NCBI RefSeq assembly: GCF_039543205.1
Contig: NZ_BAABJH010000006.1
Span: forward strand, 248,001 to 312,000
DNA: 64,000 nucleotides
Source: Flaviramulus_B aquimarinus
Lineage (GTDB): Bacteria; Bacteroidota; Bacteroidia; Flavobacteriales; Flavobacteriaceae
Direction of reading: 5' to 3'
Numbering within the stretch: position 1 is the stretch's first letter; every line of letters starts with the position of its first letter. Below, piece by piece: positions 9,448-18,513 of the stretch. Both the position numbers and the translations under genes were made by a program. The notes beneath the pieces are model-generated. The model was given only the letters and a program-made list of their open reading frames with translations. It did not search any database and was not told the origin of the DNA.

Positions 9448-10431
9448 TTATAAGTTGTTCCAATACCAAGAAACCGCTTCTTTTAAGCCGTTACTGATAT
9501 CAAATTTTGGATCGTAATTTAGTAACTCCTTTGCTTTATTGATAGATGCTAAAGAGTGGGGGATATCACCAGCTCGATTTTCTCTGTATTTGATTTCAAC
9601 ATCTTTAATGCTATTATCAAATTCTGACAGATATTTTTTTAACAATGTTGTTAATTCTACTAGTGTTGTTCTTTCTCCATAAGCACAGTTATAAACGTTA
9701 TTCAAAGCCTCCTTGTTTTTGGTTGTTATAGCTCTAAGATTCATTTGTACAACGTTGTCTATATATGTAAAGTCTCTTGAATACGTGCCATCACCATTAA
9801 TCATTGGTGATTCATGGGCAATAAATTGCTTTACAAATAAAGGAATTACAGCAGCATAAGCACCGTTAGGGTCTTGTCGTCTTCCAAAAACATTAAAATA
9901 ACGTAAGCCTATAGTATCTAAACCATAGGTTTTATTAAAGATGTCAGCATATAATTCGTTTACATATTTCGTTATAGCATAAGGGGAAAGCGGTTTCCCA
10001 ATTTTATCTTCCACCTTAGGTAAAGCTTCAGAATCACCATAAGTTGAAGAGCTTGCAGCATAAACAAATCGCTTTACTTTTGCATCTTTAGCGGCAACAA
10101 GCATATTTAAAAAACCAGAAATATTTACATCATTGGTTGTTATTGGGTCATTTATAGATCTAGGGACAGAACCCAAAGCCGCTTGATGCAAAATAAAGTC
10201 CACGCCTTTACATGCCTCATGGCAATTTTCAAGGTTTCTAATGTCACCCTCTATAAGTTTAAAATTTTCATTTTTAAGAAAAGGCTCAATATTTTCACGT
10301 TTACCAGTTGCAAAATTATCTAAACAGACTGTATTGATATTATTTGCTAATAGTGTTTCGCATAGATTAGAACCTATAAAACCAGCACCGCCAGTAACTA
10401 ATATAGTTTTGTTTTGTAATATTTCAATCAT
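9448..10431 (-). CDS. UDP-GlcNAc C4-epimerase, WbpP/TviC-like extended SDR
   Basis: 327 residues, the usual size of extended SDR epimerases. ILVTGGAGFIGSNLCE is the NAD site, ASSSTYGDSEALPK carries the catalytic Ser/Thr, and SPYAITKYVNELYA holds the YxxxK pair. RYFNVFGRRQDPNGAYAAVI and NGDGTYSRDFTYIDNVVQ are hallmarks of the WbpP/TviC group that interconverts UDP-GlcNAc and UDP-GalNAc. It is the first gene of the leftward operon and probably feeds the TviB-like dehydrogenase two genes later. It could also act on UDP-uronates, so the exact substrate is inferred. Confidence 0.85.
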   Translation of the reverse strand: MIEILQNKTILVTGGAGFIGSNLCETLLANNINTVCLDNFATGKRENIEPFLKNENFKLIEGDIRNLENCHEACKGVDFILHQAALGSVPRSINDPITTNDVNISGFLNMLVAAKDAKVKRFVYAASSSTYGDSEALPKVEDKIGKPLSPYAITKYVNELYADIFNKTYGLDTIGLRYFNVFGRRQDPNGAYAAVIPLFVKQFIAHESPMINGDGTYSRDFTYIDNVVQMNLRAITTKNKEALNNVYNCAYGERTTLVELTTLLKKYLSEFDNSIKDVEIKYRENRAGDIPHSLASINKAKELLNYDPKFDISNGLKEAVSWYWNNL

Positions 10432-11043
10432 TCGACTTGGGTTTGATTTTAAGTAGATGCAAATATGAAAAAAAATATTTTAACAATTAGTATTATTATA
10501 CAAACGAAGTGTTTTTTACGATAAAAATCGTTAATAATAAATAAATAAGGTTTTAAATCGATAAAAACATGCGTTAATCTATTGAAAACAAATATAATAT
10601 CTTTTAAATTTCATAAAGTTTTTATTCGTTTATAAAGTATTAGCACAACAATAATATTTAATTAGTTAAGGGTATTATTTTTTATTTAATTTATTATAAT
10701 AATTTTTTCAGGTTAATTATAATCTATTTGAAAACTATGAACGTATATAGATTAAAATTTTGAGTGAAAACAAATAAAAAGTAAGTTTTTACTTATTTTT
10801 TATCAAAAAAACAATAATATTTTCGACAAAACGCATTAAAATCCGATTTAAATACATATGTTTGTCATGTCTTATTAAATTTATAAAAATGAAGAACTTT
10901 ATCCTAAGCCTACTATACACTAATTTAATTGCAACTTTATACACAAATTTTGAATACAATAACCTATGAGAACATTTTGCTTAAATGATATTAATTTAAT
11001 AAGCTAATAGATTTTATTTATTCCCTCCCCAATTCTAATTAAA
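10432..11043. other. AT-rich divergent intergenic region between polysaccharide operon and lyase gene
   Basis: 612 bases without a convincing gene. It must hold the promoter of the leftward operon and that of the rightward lyase-like gene. On the minus strand CATATTTG at 10467-10460 is one mismatch from TANNTTTG and lies 29 bases before the first ATG. On the plus strand TATGTTTG at 10857-10864 fits exactly but would give a leader of about 170 bases. Small hairpins are visible: ACGAT/ATCGT (10518-10531) and AAGTAA/TTACTT near 10788-10802. No riboswitch or regulator site is recognised. Confidence 0.5.
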
Positions 11044-12885
11044 ATGATAAACCTACAACAAACATTCAAAGGAATGCTAATAATTTTATTTATTATATTT
11101 TTTTTGCCATCATGCAATAATGAAGAGCTTTATGAAATAGATGAATCTTTGATAACTGAAGAATTACCATCTAGCGAAGATGAAACACCTCCAGAAGATA
11201 AAATAATTTTCATAGAAGCAGAAAATGATACCGCAACAACACTTCAAAATACACCAGTAGATATAATAGTTTATACTAATGATAGTAACATCCCTTCAAG
11301 TATAAATATAACAAATACTAATCCATCTAATGGAGACTTAACAATAAATGATAACGGTACACCAGATAACCCTCTAGATGATAGTATTGTATACACACCA
11401 AATGTTGGATTTTTAGGGACAGATTTTTTTGATTATACTATATGTGATGAGGCTAACTTAGAAAATTGTGATACAGCAACTGTTGAAATAATAGTAGAAC
11501 CCGTTAATACTAGTGACGTTTCTGGAGAGTTAAAAGCTTTTCCAACCGCTTATGGTGGTGGTTCACAAGCCACAGGAGGTCGTGGAAGTGCAGTTTACCA
11601 TGTAACAAATCTTAATGATAGTGGTTCAGGTTCTTTTAGAGAGGCTATAAGTCAATCAAATAGAACAGTTGTTTTTGATGTTTCGGGAGTAATTGACCTA
11701 ACTTCTAATATTGTTTTTGAATCTGATAATTTAACTATTGCAGGACAAACGGCTCCAGTTGGAGGAATAACTATTGCGCCTGCTATTGGTGTGAAAATTA
11801 GATTTCAAGATTGTAATAATTTAATAATAAGATACATCCGCATACGAGTTCGAGGAACAGCTACAGGGTCGGAATACGATGCGTTTGATTTGTATGGAAA
11901 TACAGATGGTGCATATAATATTATACTAGACCATGTTTCAGCAAGTTATGGAAGTGACGAAACTCTTAGTGTAAGAGGTGGGCAAACTCACAATATTACT
12001 TACCAAAGATGTCTTATTGCAGAATCGAAAACTGGTTCACTATTTGGAGATTCAACCAATCCAGAATTTAGTTACGATAATAGTTTATTGAACTGCTTAT
12101 ATTGGAATGTTTCACATAGAACACCTAATTCAGCTAGTAATGGACGGGTGGATATTATTAATAATGTAGTACAAAATTGGCAATACCGATTAAGTATGGT
12201 TCTAGGAGATATACAGTTGAATCACATAAATAATTATTATGCAATGGGAGGACGTACAGGGTTAACTAGAGGCTCGCAGATTAATCTGAATCCGTTAGTG
12301 TCTTCTTATGATATACAAATTTATTCAGCAGGTAATATTATTGATAAAAATATATTTACAGACCCAAATGCAGACAATAAAGCATTGTGGGTTGAGTTTG
12401 ATAGTGGAGCCCAAACAACTTACGCCCCTTCTTCGGAGTTTACCAATACCCAATATGCTTTAATTGGGGATGCATTACCAATCCAAAATGCTAACGATGC
12501 TTATGCTGATGTAATTACTAACGTAGGAGCTAATGCTTCATTAAATGAAGATGGTTCTGTGACTTATCATACAGATGCAAACGATACTGATTATTTAGAT
12601 ATTATGGCGCTAGGTGAAGGTGCTTATGAAGCTTATTCTATGAATAGTTCAGGAGCTTCTGCAATTAGGAGTTGGTATGGCGAACAACGTTATGCTAATT
12701 TTGAAGCTAGTATAACAGGTATACCAATAAATACTAGACCTGATGATTATGACACCGATAAAGATGGCATGCCAGATATTTGGGAGTATAATAAGTTTGA
12801 AACTTATGACCGAGATGGTAGAGGGGATTTTGATGGTGATGGCTATACTGATTTAGAGGAGTTTATAGATTTAGTGGATTTATAA
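11044..12885 (+). CDS. Pectate-lyase-like beta-helix lipoprotein with Ig-type domain
   Basis: 613 residues. A lipoprotein signal peptide ends in the lipobox FLPSC (Cys about residue 24) and is followed by an acidic linker. About residues 55-152 form a bacterial Ig/cadherin-like domain (ENDTATTLQNTPVDI ... YTPNVGFLGTDFFDYTI). About 160-480 match the pectate lyase superfamily: AFPTAYGGGSQATGGRGSAV, NLNDSGSGSFREAI and LTIAGQTAP, then an Asn-rich right-handed beta-helix. The end, DTDKDGMPDIWEY and DGDGYTDLEEFID, looks like calcium-binding thrombospondin-3/dockerin repeats. It would sit on the cell surface and cleave uronate-containing polysaccharide. The position inside an exopolysaccharide locus suggests the cell's own polymer as substrate, which is inference. 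Catalytic activity not provable here. Confidence 0.8.
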   Translation: MINLQQTFKGMLIILFIIFFLPSCNNEELYEIDESLITEELPSSEDETPPEDKIIFIEAENDTATTLQNTPVDIIVYTNDSNIPSSINITNTNPSNGDLTINDNGTPDNPLDDSIVYTPNVGFLGTDFFDYTICDEANLENCDTATVEIIVEPVNTSDVSGELKAFPTAYGGGSQATGGRGSAVYHVTNLNDSGSGSFREAISQSNRTVVFDVSGVIDLTSNIVFESDNLTIAGQTAPVGGITIAPAIGVKIRFQDCNNLIIRYIRIRVRGTATGSEYDAFDLYGNTDGAYNIILDHVSASYGSDETLSVRGGQTHNITYQRCLIAESKTGSLFGDSTNPEFSYDNSLLNCLYWNVSHRTPNSASNGRVDIINNVVQNWQYRLSMVLGDIQLNHINNYYAMGGRTGLTRGSQINLNPLVSSYDIQIYSAGNIIDKNIFTDPNADNKALWVEFDSGAQTTYAPSSEFTNTQYALIGDALPIQNANDAYADVITNVGANASLNEDGSVTYHTDANDTDYLDIMALGEGAYEAYSMNSSGASAIRSWYGEQRYANFEASITGIPINTRPDDYDTDKDGMPDIWEYNKFETYDRDGRGDFDGDGYTDLEEFIDLVDL

Positions 12886-12900
12886 ACCAAAATAATAACT

Positions 12901-12952
12901 TGATATAATAAAAATAACTTGTACACTAGTACAAGTTATTTTTATTATATCA
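12901..12952. terminator. Perfect 24-bp inverted repeat, bidirectional terminator
   Basis: Arms 12901-12924 and 12929-12952 are exact reverse complements with loop ACTA. The outer part of each arm is A/T-rich, so either strand ends in a U-rich tract. It lies 15 bases after the lyase stop and 14 bases before the stop of the convergent asnB-like gene, the right place to end both transcripts. Confidence 0.85.
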
Positions 12953-12966
12953 AACCAGAATGTTAG

Positions 12967-14775
12967 TTAATCAAGAAATCCAAATTCGCTATACCATTTA
13001 CTTAATGTATAAAGCTTCCAAATATTTGCGGTATGATCATCCTTACCTTCCATATGTTCATTTAATAACTTTTTAAACTTAGCCACATTTAAATTAGGGA
13101 CTTTATTCAGGAAATCATCATTTAAAGCAGTAAGAAATTCATCTTTCAACTCGTTTTTCATCCAATTACCAATAGGTACAGCAAAACCTCGTTTTGGTTG
13201 GTTAAAAACGTCTTCAGGTATATATTCTTTCAATACATCCCTCAAAATCTTTTTTTGTCTGCCTTTTTCATATCTAAAAGACATTGGTAATGATCTTGCA
13301 TATTCTACAACTCTATAGTCCAAAAAAGGACTTCTAACTTCAACAGAATAGGCCATACTTGCACGGTCTACTTTAACATTACTATCATTCTCTAGCCATA
13401 GTTTTATGTTTAAATCTGCAGCCTTTTGTAAAAAAATGTTAGACCATTTTTTGTAGCCTTGATAGTGCTTCATATAGTCCTGTCTTTTTTTGTTTAAAAG
13501 AAAGCCTTTCCTTGAGAAAATATTTTCAATAAAGTCATTCCTTGTTTTTGTATTCAAGGCATTTCTAACTCTATGGGTGTTTTTACCAAATAGATTTAGT
13601 AAAAATGTGTTTGACAACACTTTTCTAATAGCATAAGGAATATCTATTATAGCTTTGTTCTTTATAAGTGAATCAAAGTGGTTATAGCCTATAAAACTCT
13701 CGTCGCCACCATCGCCAGATAGAGCTACGGTTACATGCTTTTTTGTAACTGAATTTAAAAGAAGAGAAGGTAATGCCGAACTATCTGCAAAAGGTTCGTC
13801 ATATACCTCAACCAATTTAGGTATTAAATGTAAAATATCATCTGAACTACAAATGGTAGTTTTATGATTGGATCCTATTATTTTAGCATATTGTTCAGCT
13901 ATTTTGCTTTCATCATACTTAGGGTCATCAAAACCAATTGAAAATGTGTTAATTGGCTCCTTAGATATTTTAGAAGCAATACTCGAAACTAATGCAGAGT
14001 CAATACCCCCAGAAAGAAACGAGCCAATTGGAACATCAGATTGCAACCTTATTTTAACAGCGTTTTTTAATAATTCATGAAGTTCTGCTTTGGCATCATC
14101 ATAAGAAATATCTTTGATTTTTACATCTTTTAAATTCCAATACTCTTTAATGTTTAATTGATTAGAGTTTAAATCAATCTCCATATAATTTCCTGGAGGT
14201 AATTTAAATACATCTTTTACAATGGTAAATGGACTGGGAATAAACATGCAATCCAAAAAGATTGAGACAGCTTCCTCATCAATTTCCTTATTCTTAAGTA
14301 GGGGTCTTATCTGGCTACAAATTTCAAATTCATTGTTTTTCCAGTAATAGTAAAAAGGTTTAACGCCTAAACGGTCTCTGGCCGAAAAAACCTTGTTTTT
14401 AGTGCTATCATATATAGAAAATGCAAACATGCCGTTTATTTTCTCTAAAACTTTATTCCCCCATGCTTTGTAACCTATCAAAAGAACTTCGGTGTCGCTT
14501 TCAGTTTTAAAATGATACCCTAATTGCAGAAGCTCTTTCTTGATATCTTTATAATTGTAGATTTCACCGTTAAAAACTATTGATAAGTCTTCATATAGAA
14601 AGGGCTGATGAGAACGCGCATCTAAATCTAAAATTGATAAACGAAGATGCCCTAAAGTCAAATGGTTTATTTTATTAATACCTGTATAATCTGGACCTCT
14701 AAATGATATGGACTTTAGTTTTTCTTGAACTACAGCTTTTTCATAGGGAATATTAGTTAAATATATACCACACAT
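12967..14775 (-). CDS. asnB: Asparagine synthetase B family amidotransferase, complete
   Basis: 602 residues, full length. Cys2 (MCGIYLTN) is the glutaminase nucleophile. SFRGPDYTG, FNGEIYNYKD and SDTEVLLIGY complete that domain. The synthetase half has the PP-loop FLSGGIDSALVSS (about 257-268) and ALSGDGGDESFIGYNHF, and the C-terminal PKRGFAVPIGNWMK is typical. It transfers glutamine-derived NH3 to an adenylated carboxylate. It is transcribed alone, between the lyase-like gene and the aminotransferase operon. The setting beside uronate dehydrogenases favours amidation of a hexuronic acid. Free asparagine synthesis is the alternative. It is a different sequence from the truncated relative at the left edge. 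Confidence 0.9.
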   Translation of the reverse strand: MCGIYLTNIPYEKAVVQEKLKSISFRGPDYTGINKINHLTLGHLRLSILDLDARSHQPFLYEDLSIVFNGEIYNYKDIKKELLQLGYHFKTESDTEVLLIGYKAWGNKVLEKINGMFAFSIYDSTKNKVFSARDRLGVKPFYYYWKNNEFEICSQIRPLLKNKEIDEEAVSIFLDCMFIPSPFTIVKDVFKLPPGNYMEIDLNSNQLNIKEYWNLKDVKIKDISYDDAKAELHELLKNAVKIRLQSDVPIGSFLSGGIDSALVSSIASKISKEPINTFSIGFDDPKYDESKIAEQYAKIIGSNHKTTICSSDDILHLIPKLVEVYDEPFADSSALPSLLLNSVTKKHVTVALSGDGGDESFIGYNHFDSLIKNKAIIDIPYAIRKVLSNTFLLNLFGKNTHRVRNALNTKTRNDFIENIFSRKGFLLNKKRQDYMKHYQGYKKWSNIFLQKAADLNIKLWLENDSNVKVDRASMAYSVEVRSPFLDYRVVEYARSLPMSFRYEKGRQKKILRDVLKEYIPEDVFNQPKRGFAVPIGNWMKNELKDEFLTALNDDFLNKVPNLNVAKFKKLLNEHMEGKDDHTANIWKLYTLSKWYSEFGFLD

Positions 14776-15340
14776 TTTTTTTTATTTTAGGTAAAACAAA
14801 TGTTTATTTTTTAATAAAACAATATTTAAATAAGTTAATCTATAAAAAGCAAAAAATAAGTGGTGTATTGAGTCTAAATGTATATAATAAAATAACCCTT
14901 AAAAATCAAGGGTTAATTACTCGATAAATTACAGAGTTTTTCTGTTGTAAGAAATGAAGATATGTATTTAACCGATTTTAATTATGATTTTAGCGAAATA
15001 ACTTATTTCTACCCATATAACTTTAAAACAATTACTAAATTTACACCATAATATACAAGATTGAATTGATTAATAGCATATTGATTTAATTGTATTAAAA
15101 TGATGATATTAAAGTAATTTAAACTCTCAAATTATTAATCTATAACACAAGAAAATAGATTATTTATTTTATAGACATCGTTTAATGCTAATTTAATTGA
15201 GCTAATAATTAAAGAATTGATTTTGTTTTTATGTACAAAAGGGGAGATAATCTAAAAGAATTTAGTTGCTTATTTGCAATTCAGTATATATATGCTGTAC
15301 AGATATACCTATGTGCAAAATTAAATTTTAATAATTAAGA
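14776..15340. other. AT-rich divergent intergenic region before the aminotransferase-wzc operon
   Basis: 565 bases with no convincing gene. It separates the leftward asnB-like gene from the rightward operon and must carry both promoters. Visible structure: an 8-bp hairpin TAACCCTT/AAGGGTTA (14893-14900 and 14908-14915), which on the minus strand is followed by an A/T-rich tract and could be a terminator or attenuator in the asnB leader. There is also a 16-bp near-palindrome (15282-15297) overlapping the perfect palindrome CTGTACAG (15295-15302), about 40 bases before the operon start. No exact TANNTTTG box was found. Confidence 0.45.
15282..15302. promoter_or_regulatory. Overlapping palindromes upstream of polysaccharide operon, possible operator
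   Basis: CAGTATATATATGCTG (15282-15297) reads the same on the reverse strand at 14 of 16 positions. It overlaps CTGTACAG (15295-15302), a perfect 8-bp palindrome. They end 38 bases before the aminotransferase ATG, a typical place for a repressor or activator site. No known binding protein is implied. Confidence 0.3.
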
Positions 15341-16471
15341 ATGTTGACCGCAACTAAAATATATTTATCATCACCTCACATGGGTGGCTCAGAACAAAAA
15401 TTTGTTAATGAAGCTTTTGCAACGAATTGGATAGCTCCATTAGGTCCTAATGTTGATGGATTCGAAAATGATATAAAGCATTATTTAGGAGGAAATGATC
15501 ATGTTGCTGTACTTAGCTCAGGAACAGCGTCAATTCATTTGGCATTACAATTATTAAATGTATCCCATGGCGATGAAGTACTATGCCAGAGTTTTACATT
15601 TTCTGCCTCAGCTAATCCCATCCTTTATCAAGGTGCTAAACCTATATTTATTGATAGTGAATCCGATACTTGGAACATGTCTCCAGAATTATTGGAAATA
15701 GCAATTAAAGATAGGATTGAAAAACACAAAAAGCCAAAAGCCATAATAGCTGTTCATTTATATGGTATGCCTTATAAAGCCAATGAAATTAATGCTATTG
15801 CAAAAAAATATGAAATTCCAGTAATTGAAGATAGTGCAGAAGCTTTTGGAAGTTCATATTTTAATCAACCTTGTGGTACATTATCCGATTTTGGGATCTT
15901 ATCATTTAATGGTAATAAAATAATAACCACTTCTGGAGGAGGTGCTTTAATTACTAAAAGTAAAAATCTAAAAGATAAAGCGGTTTTTTTATCTACGCAA
16001 TCAAGAGACAATGCTCCACATTATGAACATTCATCAGTAGGTTTTAATTACAGAATGAGTAATGTTTTAGCTGGAATTGGAAGAGGGCAGATGGAAGTTC
16101 TTGATGATAGAGTAGCTTCTAGAAGACAGAACTTTGAATTTTACAAAAAAAATCTATCACAATATAGTCAAATTTCATTTTTAGAAGAACCCAAAAACTT
16201 CTTTTCAAATAGATGGTTAACATGTATAGAAACGAGCTCGTACGAACTTAGAGAACAAATAAGATTAACATTATTAGAAGATAATATAGAGTCTAGACCG
16301 CTTTGGAAACCAATGCATATGCAACCTATATTTAAAGACAGTATGCATTACACAGATGGTACTTCAGAAAAACTTTTTGATAAAGGTTTATGCTTGCCAA
16401 GTGGTTCTAACTTAAATGAAAATGATTTAAAAAGAATTGTTAATATAATATCAAAAACCCCAAACCTATGA
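15341..16471 (+). CDS. DegT/DnrJ/EryC1/StrS PLP-dependent sugar aminotransferase
   Basis: 376 residues. VAVLSSGTASIHLALQLL binds PLP phosphate, VIEDSAEAFGSSY carries the conserved Asp, and SFNGNKIITTSGGGAL contains the Schiff-base Lys. SVGFNYRMSNVLAGIGRGQ is the family's C-terminal landmark. It should aminate a UDP-4-keto-6-deoxy sugar. The gene directly downstream, overlapping by four bases (ATGA), encodes the 4,6-dehydratase that would make this substrate, so a PglE-like step toward a 4-amino-4,6-dideoxy-GlcNAc (bacillosamine branch) is likely. No PglD-type acetyltransferase is in the window. First gene of a four-gene operon. Confidence 0.88.
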   Translation: MLTATKIYLSSPHMGGSEQKFVNEAFATNWIAPLGPNVDGFENDIKHYLGGNDHVAVLSSGTASIHLALQLLNVSHGDEVLCQSFTFSASANPILYQGAKPIFIDSESDTWNMSPELLEIAIKDRIEKHKKPKAIIAVHLYGMPYKANEINAIAKKYEIPVIEDSAEAFGSSYFNQPCGTLSDFGILSFNGNKIITTSGGGALITKSKNLKDKAVFLSTQSRDNAPHYEHSSVGFNYRMSNVLAGIGRGQMEVLDDRVASRRQNFEFYKKNLSQYSQISFLEEPKNFFSNRWLTCIETSSYELREQIRLTLLEDNIESRPLWKPMHMQPIFKDSMHYTDGTSEKLFDKGLCLPSGSNLNENDLKRIVNIISKTPNL

Positions 16472-18429
16472 TAAATAACTACTTCTTTACCTATTATTCA
16501 CAAAAATATGCCTCAAAATGGCTTGTTTTAGGTATTGATTTAATATTGGTTTTGTCAACATTTTTTATGGCTTACTTTATTAGATTCAATTTTACCCTCA
16601 ATTTTGATTTAGAGCAATTTGTATATGAACTTCCGTTTGTTCTAGTTGTTTCTGCAATGAGTTTCTTCGTAATTGGCTCATTTAAAAGTATTATAAGGCA
16701 TACAGGTTTTACAGACGTTGTGAATGTATTTAAGTCAATACTTTTAATGTCTTTGGCTTTTATAGGTTTTGTCTTAATCAATAGAACTTTTGATATTGTT
16801 TCTGGTTTTACCATTCCACTTTCAATAATTGTAATGCATGCCGTATTGAGTTTTGTAGTGCTTAGTGCCAGCAGATTGCTTTTTAAAATGACTTATAAGT
16901 ATTTAAAATGTAAGTTGTTACAAACTAAAAGAGTATTGATTTATGGTACTGGAGATTCTGGAATTGTAACCTATAATGCATTGGTTAGTAATGTGAGTAC
17001 AAGTGTTAATGTTATTGGGTTCATTGACGATGATGTAAAAAAGAATGGACAGGTTATTAATGGTATTTCAATTTTACCTTATAGTCATATTAATGAAGCC
17101 TATGTGACATCTAATAATATTGATGAAATTATAGTAGCATCACAACATGTTGATACTAATAAATTAATAAAACTTATTGACTGCCTTGTTGATTCTGATG
17201 TAAAAGTTACTAAAGTACCACCAATTGAAAGTTGGATTAATGGTGAGTTAAGTGCTAAACAGATAAAGCAGGTGCAAATTGAAGATCTTTTAGGAAGACC
17301 TCCAATACAGATAGATAATCCAAACCTTTTAAGTGAATTTAAAGGTGAAAGAGTTCTAGTGACAGGTGCTGCTGGCTCAATTGGGAGTGAACTTGTTAAG
17401 CAATTATCTAATTTAAATGTTAAACAACTTATTTTAGTAGATCAGGCAGAATCACCTCTTTATGATTTACAACAAGAGTTAAAACAAAATGGAAAATATA
17501 ATTATACAGCCATTGTAGCAGATATAAGAGATGGATTAAGAATTGATAGTATATTTCAAGATTATAAACCAACAATGGTTTTTCATGCGGCCGCATATAA
17601 ACATGTACCTTTGATGGAAGAATCTCCTTATGAGTCCATTAAAATAAATGTAAATGGCACAAAACTCTTGGCAGACACAGCATCTCGTTATAATGTTAAA
17701 AAGTTTGTTTTTATATCTACAGATAAAGCTGTAAATCCCACTAGTGTTATGGGGGCTACAAAACGGATGGCAGAGATGTATATTAGTTGTCTTCAAAAAG
17801 AAAGTAAAACTAAATTTATCACAACACGATTTGGTAATGTGTTGGGATCAAATGGTTCCGTAATTCCATTATTCAAAAAACAAATTGAAAACGGTAGTCC
17901 ATTAACTTTAACTCATAAAGATATTACTAGATATTTTATGACCATTCCTGAAGCTTCTCAATTAGTATTAGAAGCAGGAACTATGGGTAAAGGTGGTGAG
18001 ATATTTATATTTGATATGGGTGAGTCTGTTAAGATATTTGACCTTGCAAAAAATATGATTAAATTATCTGGATTACGATATCCTGAAGATATTGACATAA
18101 AAATAACTGGATTACGTCCAGGAGAGAAGTTATATGAAGAGCTTTTAGCTAATGGAGAAAACACACTTTCTACCTATCATAAAAAAATTATGATAAGCAA
18201 GACAAGAGCGTTGGATTATGTAAAAGTAAAATCTGAAATAGAAGAGTTATGTATCACAAACCGTTTTCAAAACAATAATATTGTTATGAAAATGAAAAGT
18301 TTGATTCCTGAATATAAATCCAATAACTCGGAATATGAGAGATTTGATACTCGAGTAAAAATATACAAAAAAGCTAAAGGTATTATAGATAGCAATTCTT
18401 TGAATAAAGTAGAATACAAATCAATATAA
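16468..18429 (+). CDS. Membrane UDP-GlcNAc 4,6-dehydratase (PglF/WbpM/CapD family)
   Basis: 653 residues. Four N-terminal membrane spans (about 18-135) are followed by a first nucleotide-binding domain (VLIYGTGDSGIVTYNAL) and then the catalytic SDR domain (GERVLVTGAAGSIGSELVKQ). The active-site stretch is FISTDKAVNPTSVMGATKR, with Met at the position where SDRs normally have Tyr. This altered S-M-K triad is the known hallmark of the PglF/WbpM group, not a defect. It converts UDP-GlcNAc to UDP-4-keto-6-deoxy-GlcNAc (or the C5 epimer). Overlap with the aminotransferase gene shows translational coupling. Confidence 0.92.
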   Translation: MINNYFFTYYSQKYASKWLVLGIDLILVLSTFFMAYFIRFNFTLNFDLEQFVYELPFVLVVSAMSFFVIGSFKSIIRHTGFTDVVNVFKSILLMSLAFIGFVLINRTFDIVSGFTIPLSIIVMHAVLSFVVLSASRLLFKMTYKYLKCKLLQTKRVLIYGTGDSGIVTYNALVSNVSTSVNVIGFIDDDVKKNGQVINGISILPYSHINEAYVTSNNIDEIIVASQHVDTNKLIKLIDCLVDSDVKVTKVPPIESWINGELSAKQIKQVQIEDLLGRPPIQIDNPNLLSEFKGERVLVTGAAGSIGSELVKQLSNLNVKQLILVDQAESPLYDLQQELKQNGKYNYTAIVADIRDGLRIDSIFQDYKPTMVFHAAAYKHVPLMEESPYESIKINVNGTKLLADTASRYNVKKFVFISTDKAVNPTSVMGATKRMAEMYISCLQKESKTKFITTRFGNVLGSNGSVIPLFKKQIENGSPLTLTHKDITRYFMTIPEASQLVLEAGTMGKGGEIFIFDMGESVKIFDLAKNMIKLSGLRYPEDIDIKITGLRPGEKLYEELLANGENTLSTYHKKIMISKTRALDYVKVKSEIEELCITNRFQNNNIVMKMKSLIPEYKSNNSEYERFDTRVKIYKKAKGIIDSNSLNKVEYKSI

Positions 18430-18446
18430 CTGATATTAACAATATT

Positions 18447-18483
18447 ATTATTAAATTTGAAACTTAGTTTTAAATTTAATAAT
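18447..18483 (+). promoter_or_regulatory. 12-bp inverted repeat and TANNTTTG box between dehydratase and wza
   Basis: ATTATTAAATTT (18447-18458) and AAATTTAATAAT (18472-18483) are exact reverse complements, with 13 bases between. TAAATTTG at 18452-18459 also matches the flavobacterial -7 consensus, so an internal promoter for wza-wzc is possible. The two readings compete, and neither has a T-run making it a terminator. Confidence 0.35.
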
Positions 18484-18513
18484 CTTAATAATAGCCCCAA
18501 ATACGTTAATAAA

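Noticed and set aside
10889..10969. 26-codon ORF MKNFILSLLYTNLIATLYTN... before the lyase gene
   Set aside because: No terminator or codon cluster as in an attenuator, no promoter fit, and AT-rich random sequence of this length often gives such an ORF.
14962..15051. 29-codon ORF MYLTDFNYDFSEITYFYPYN... in the asnB/aminotransferase gap
   Set aside because: Composition (F, Y, N, T) is what AT-rich random DNA gives; no matching family and no hairpin arranged as in a leader.
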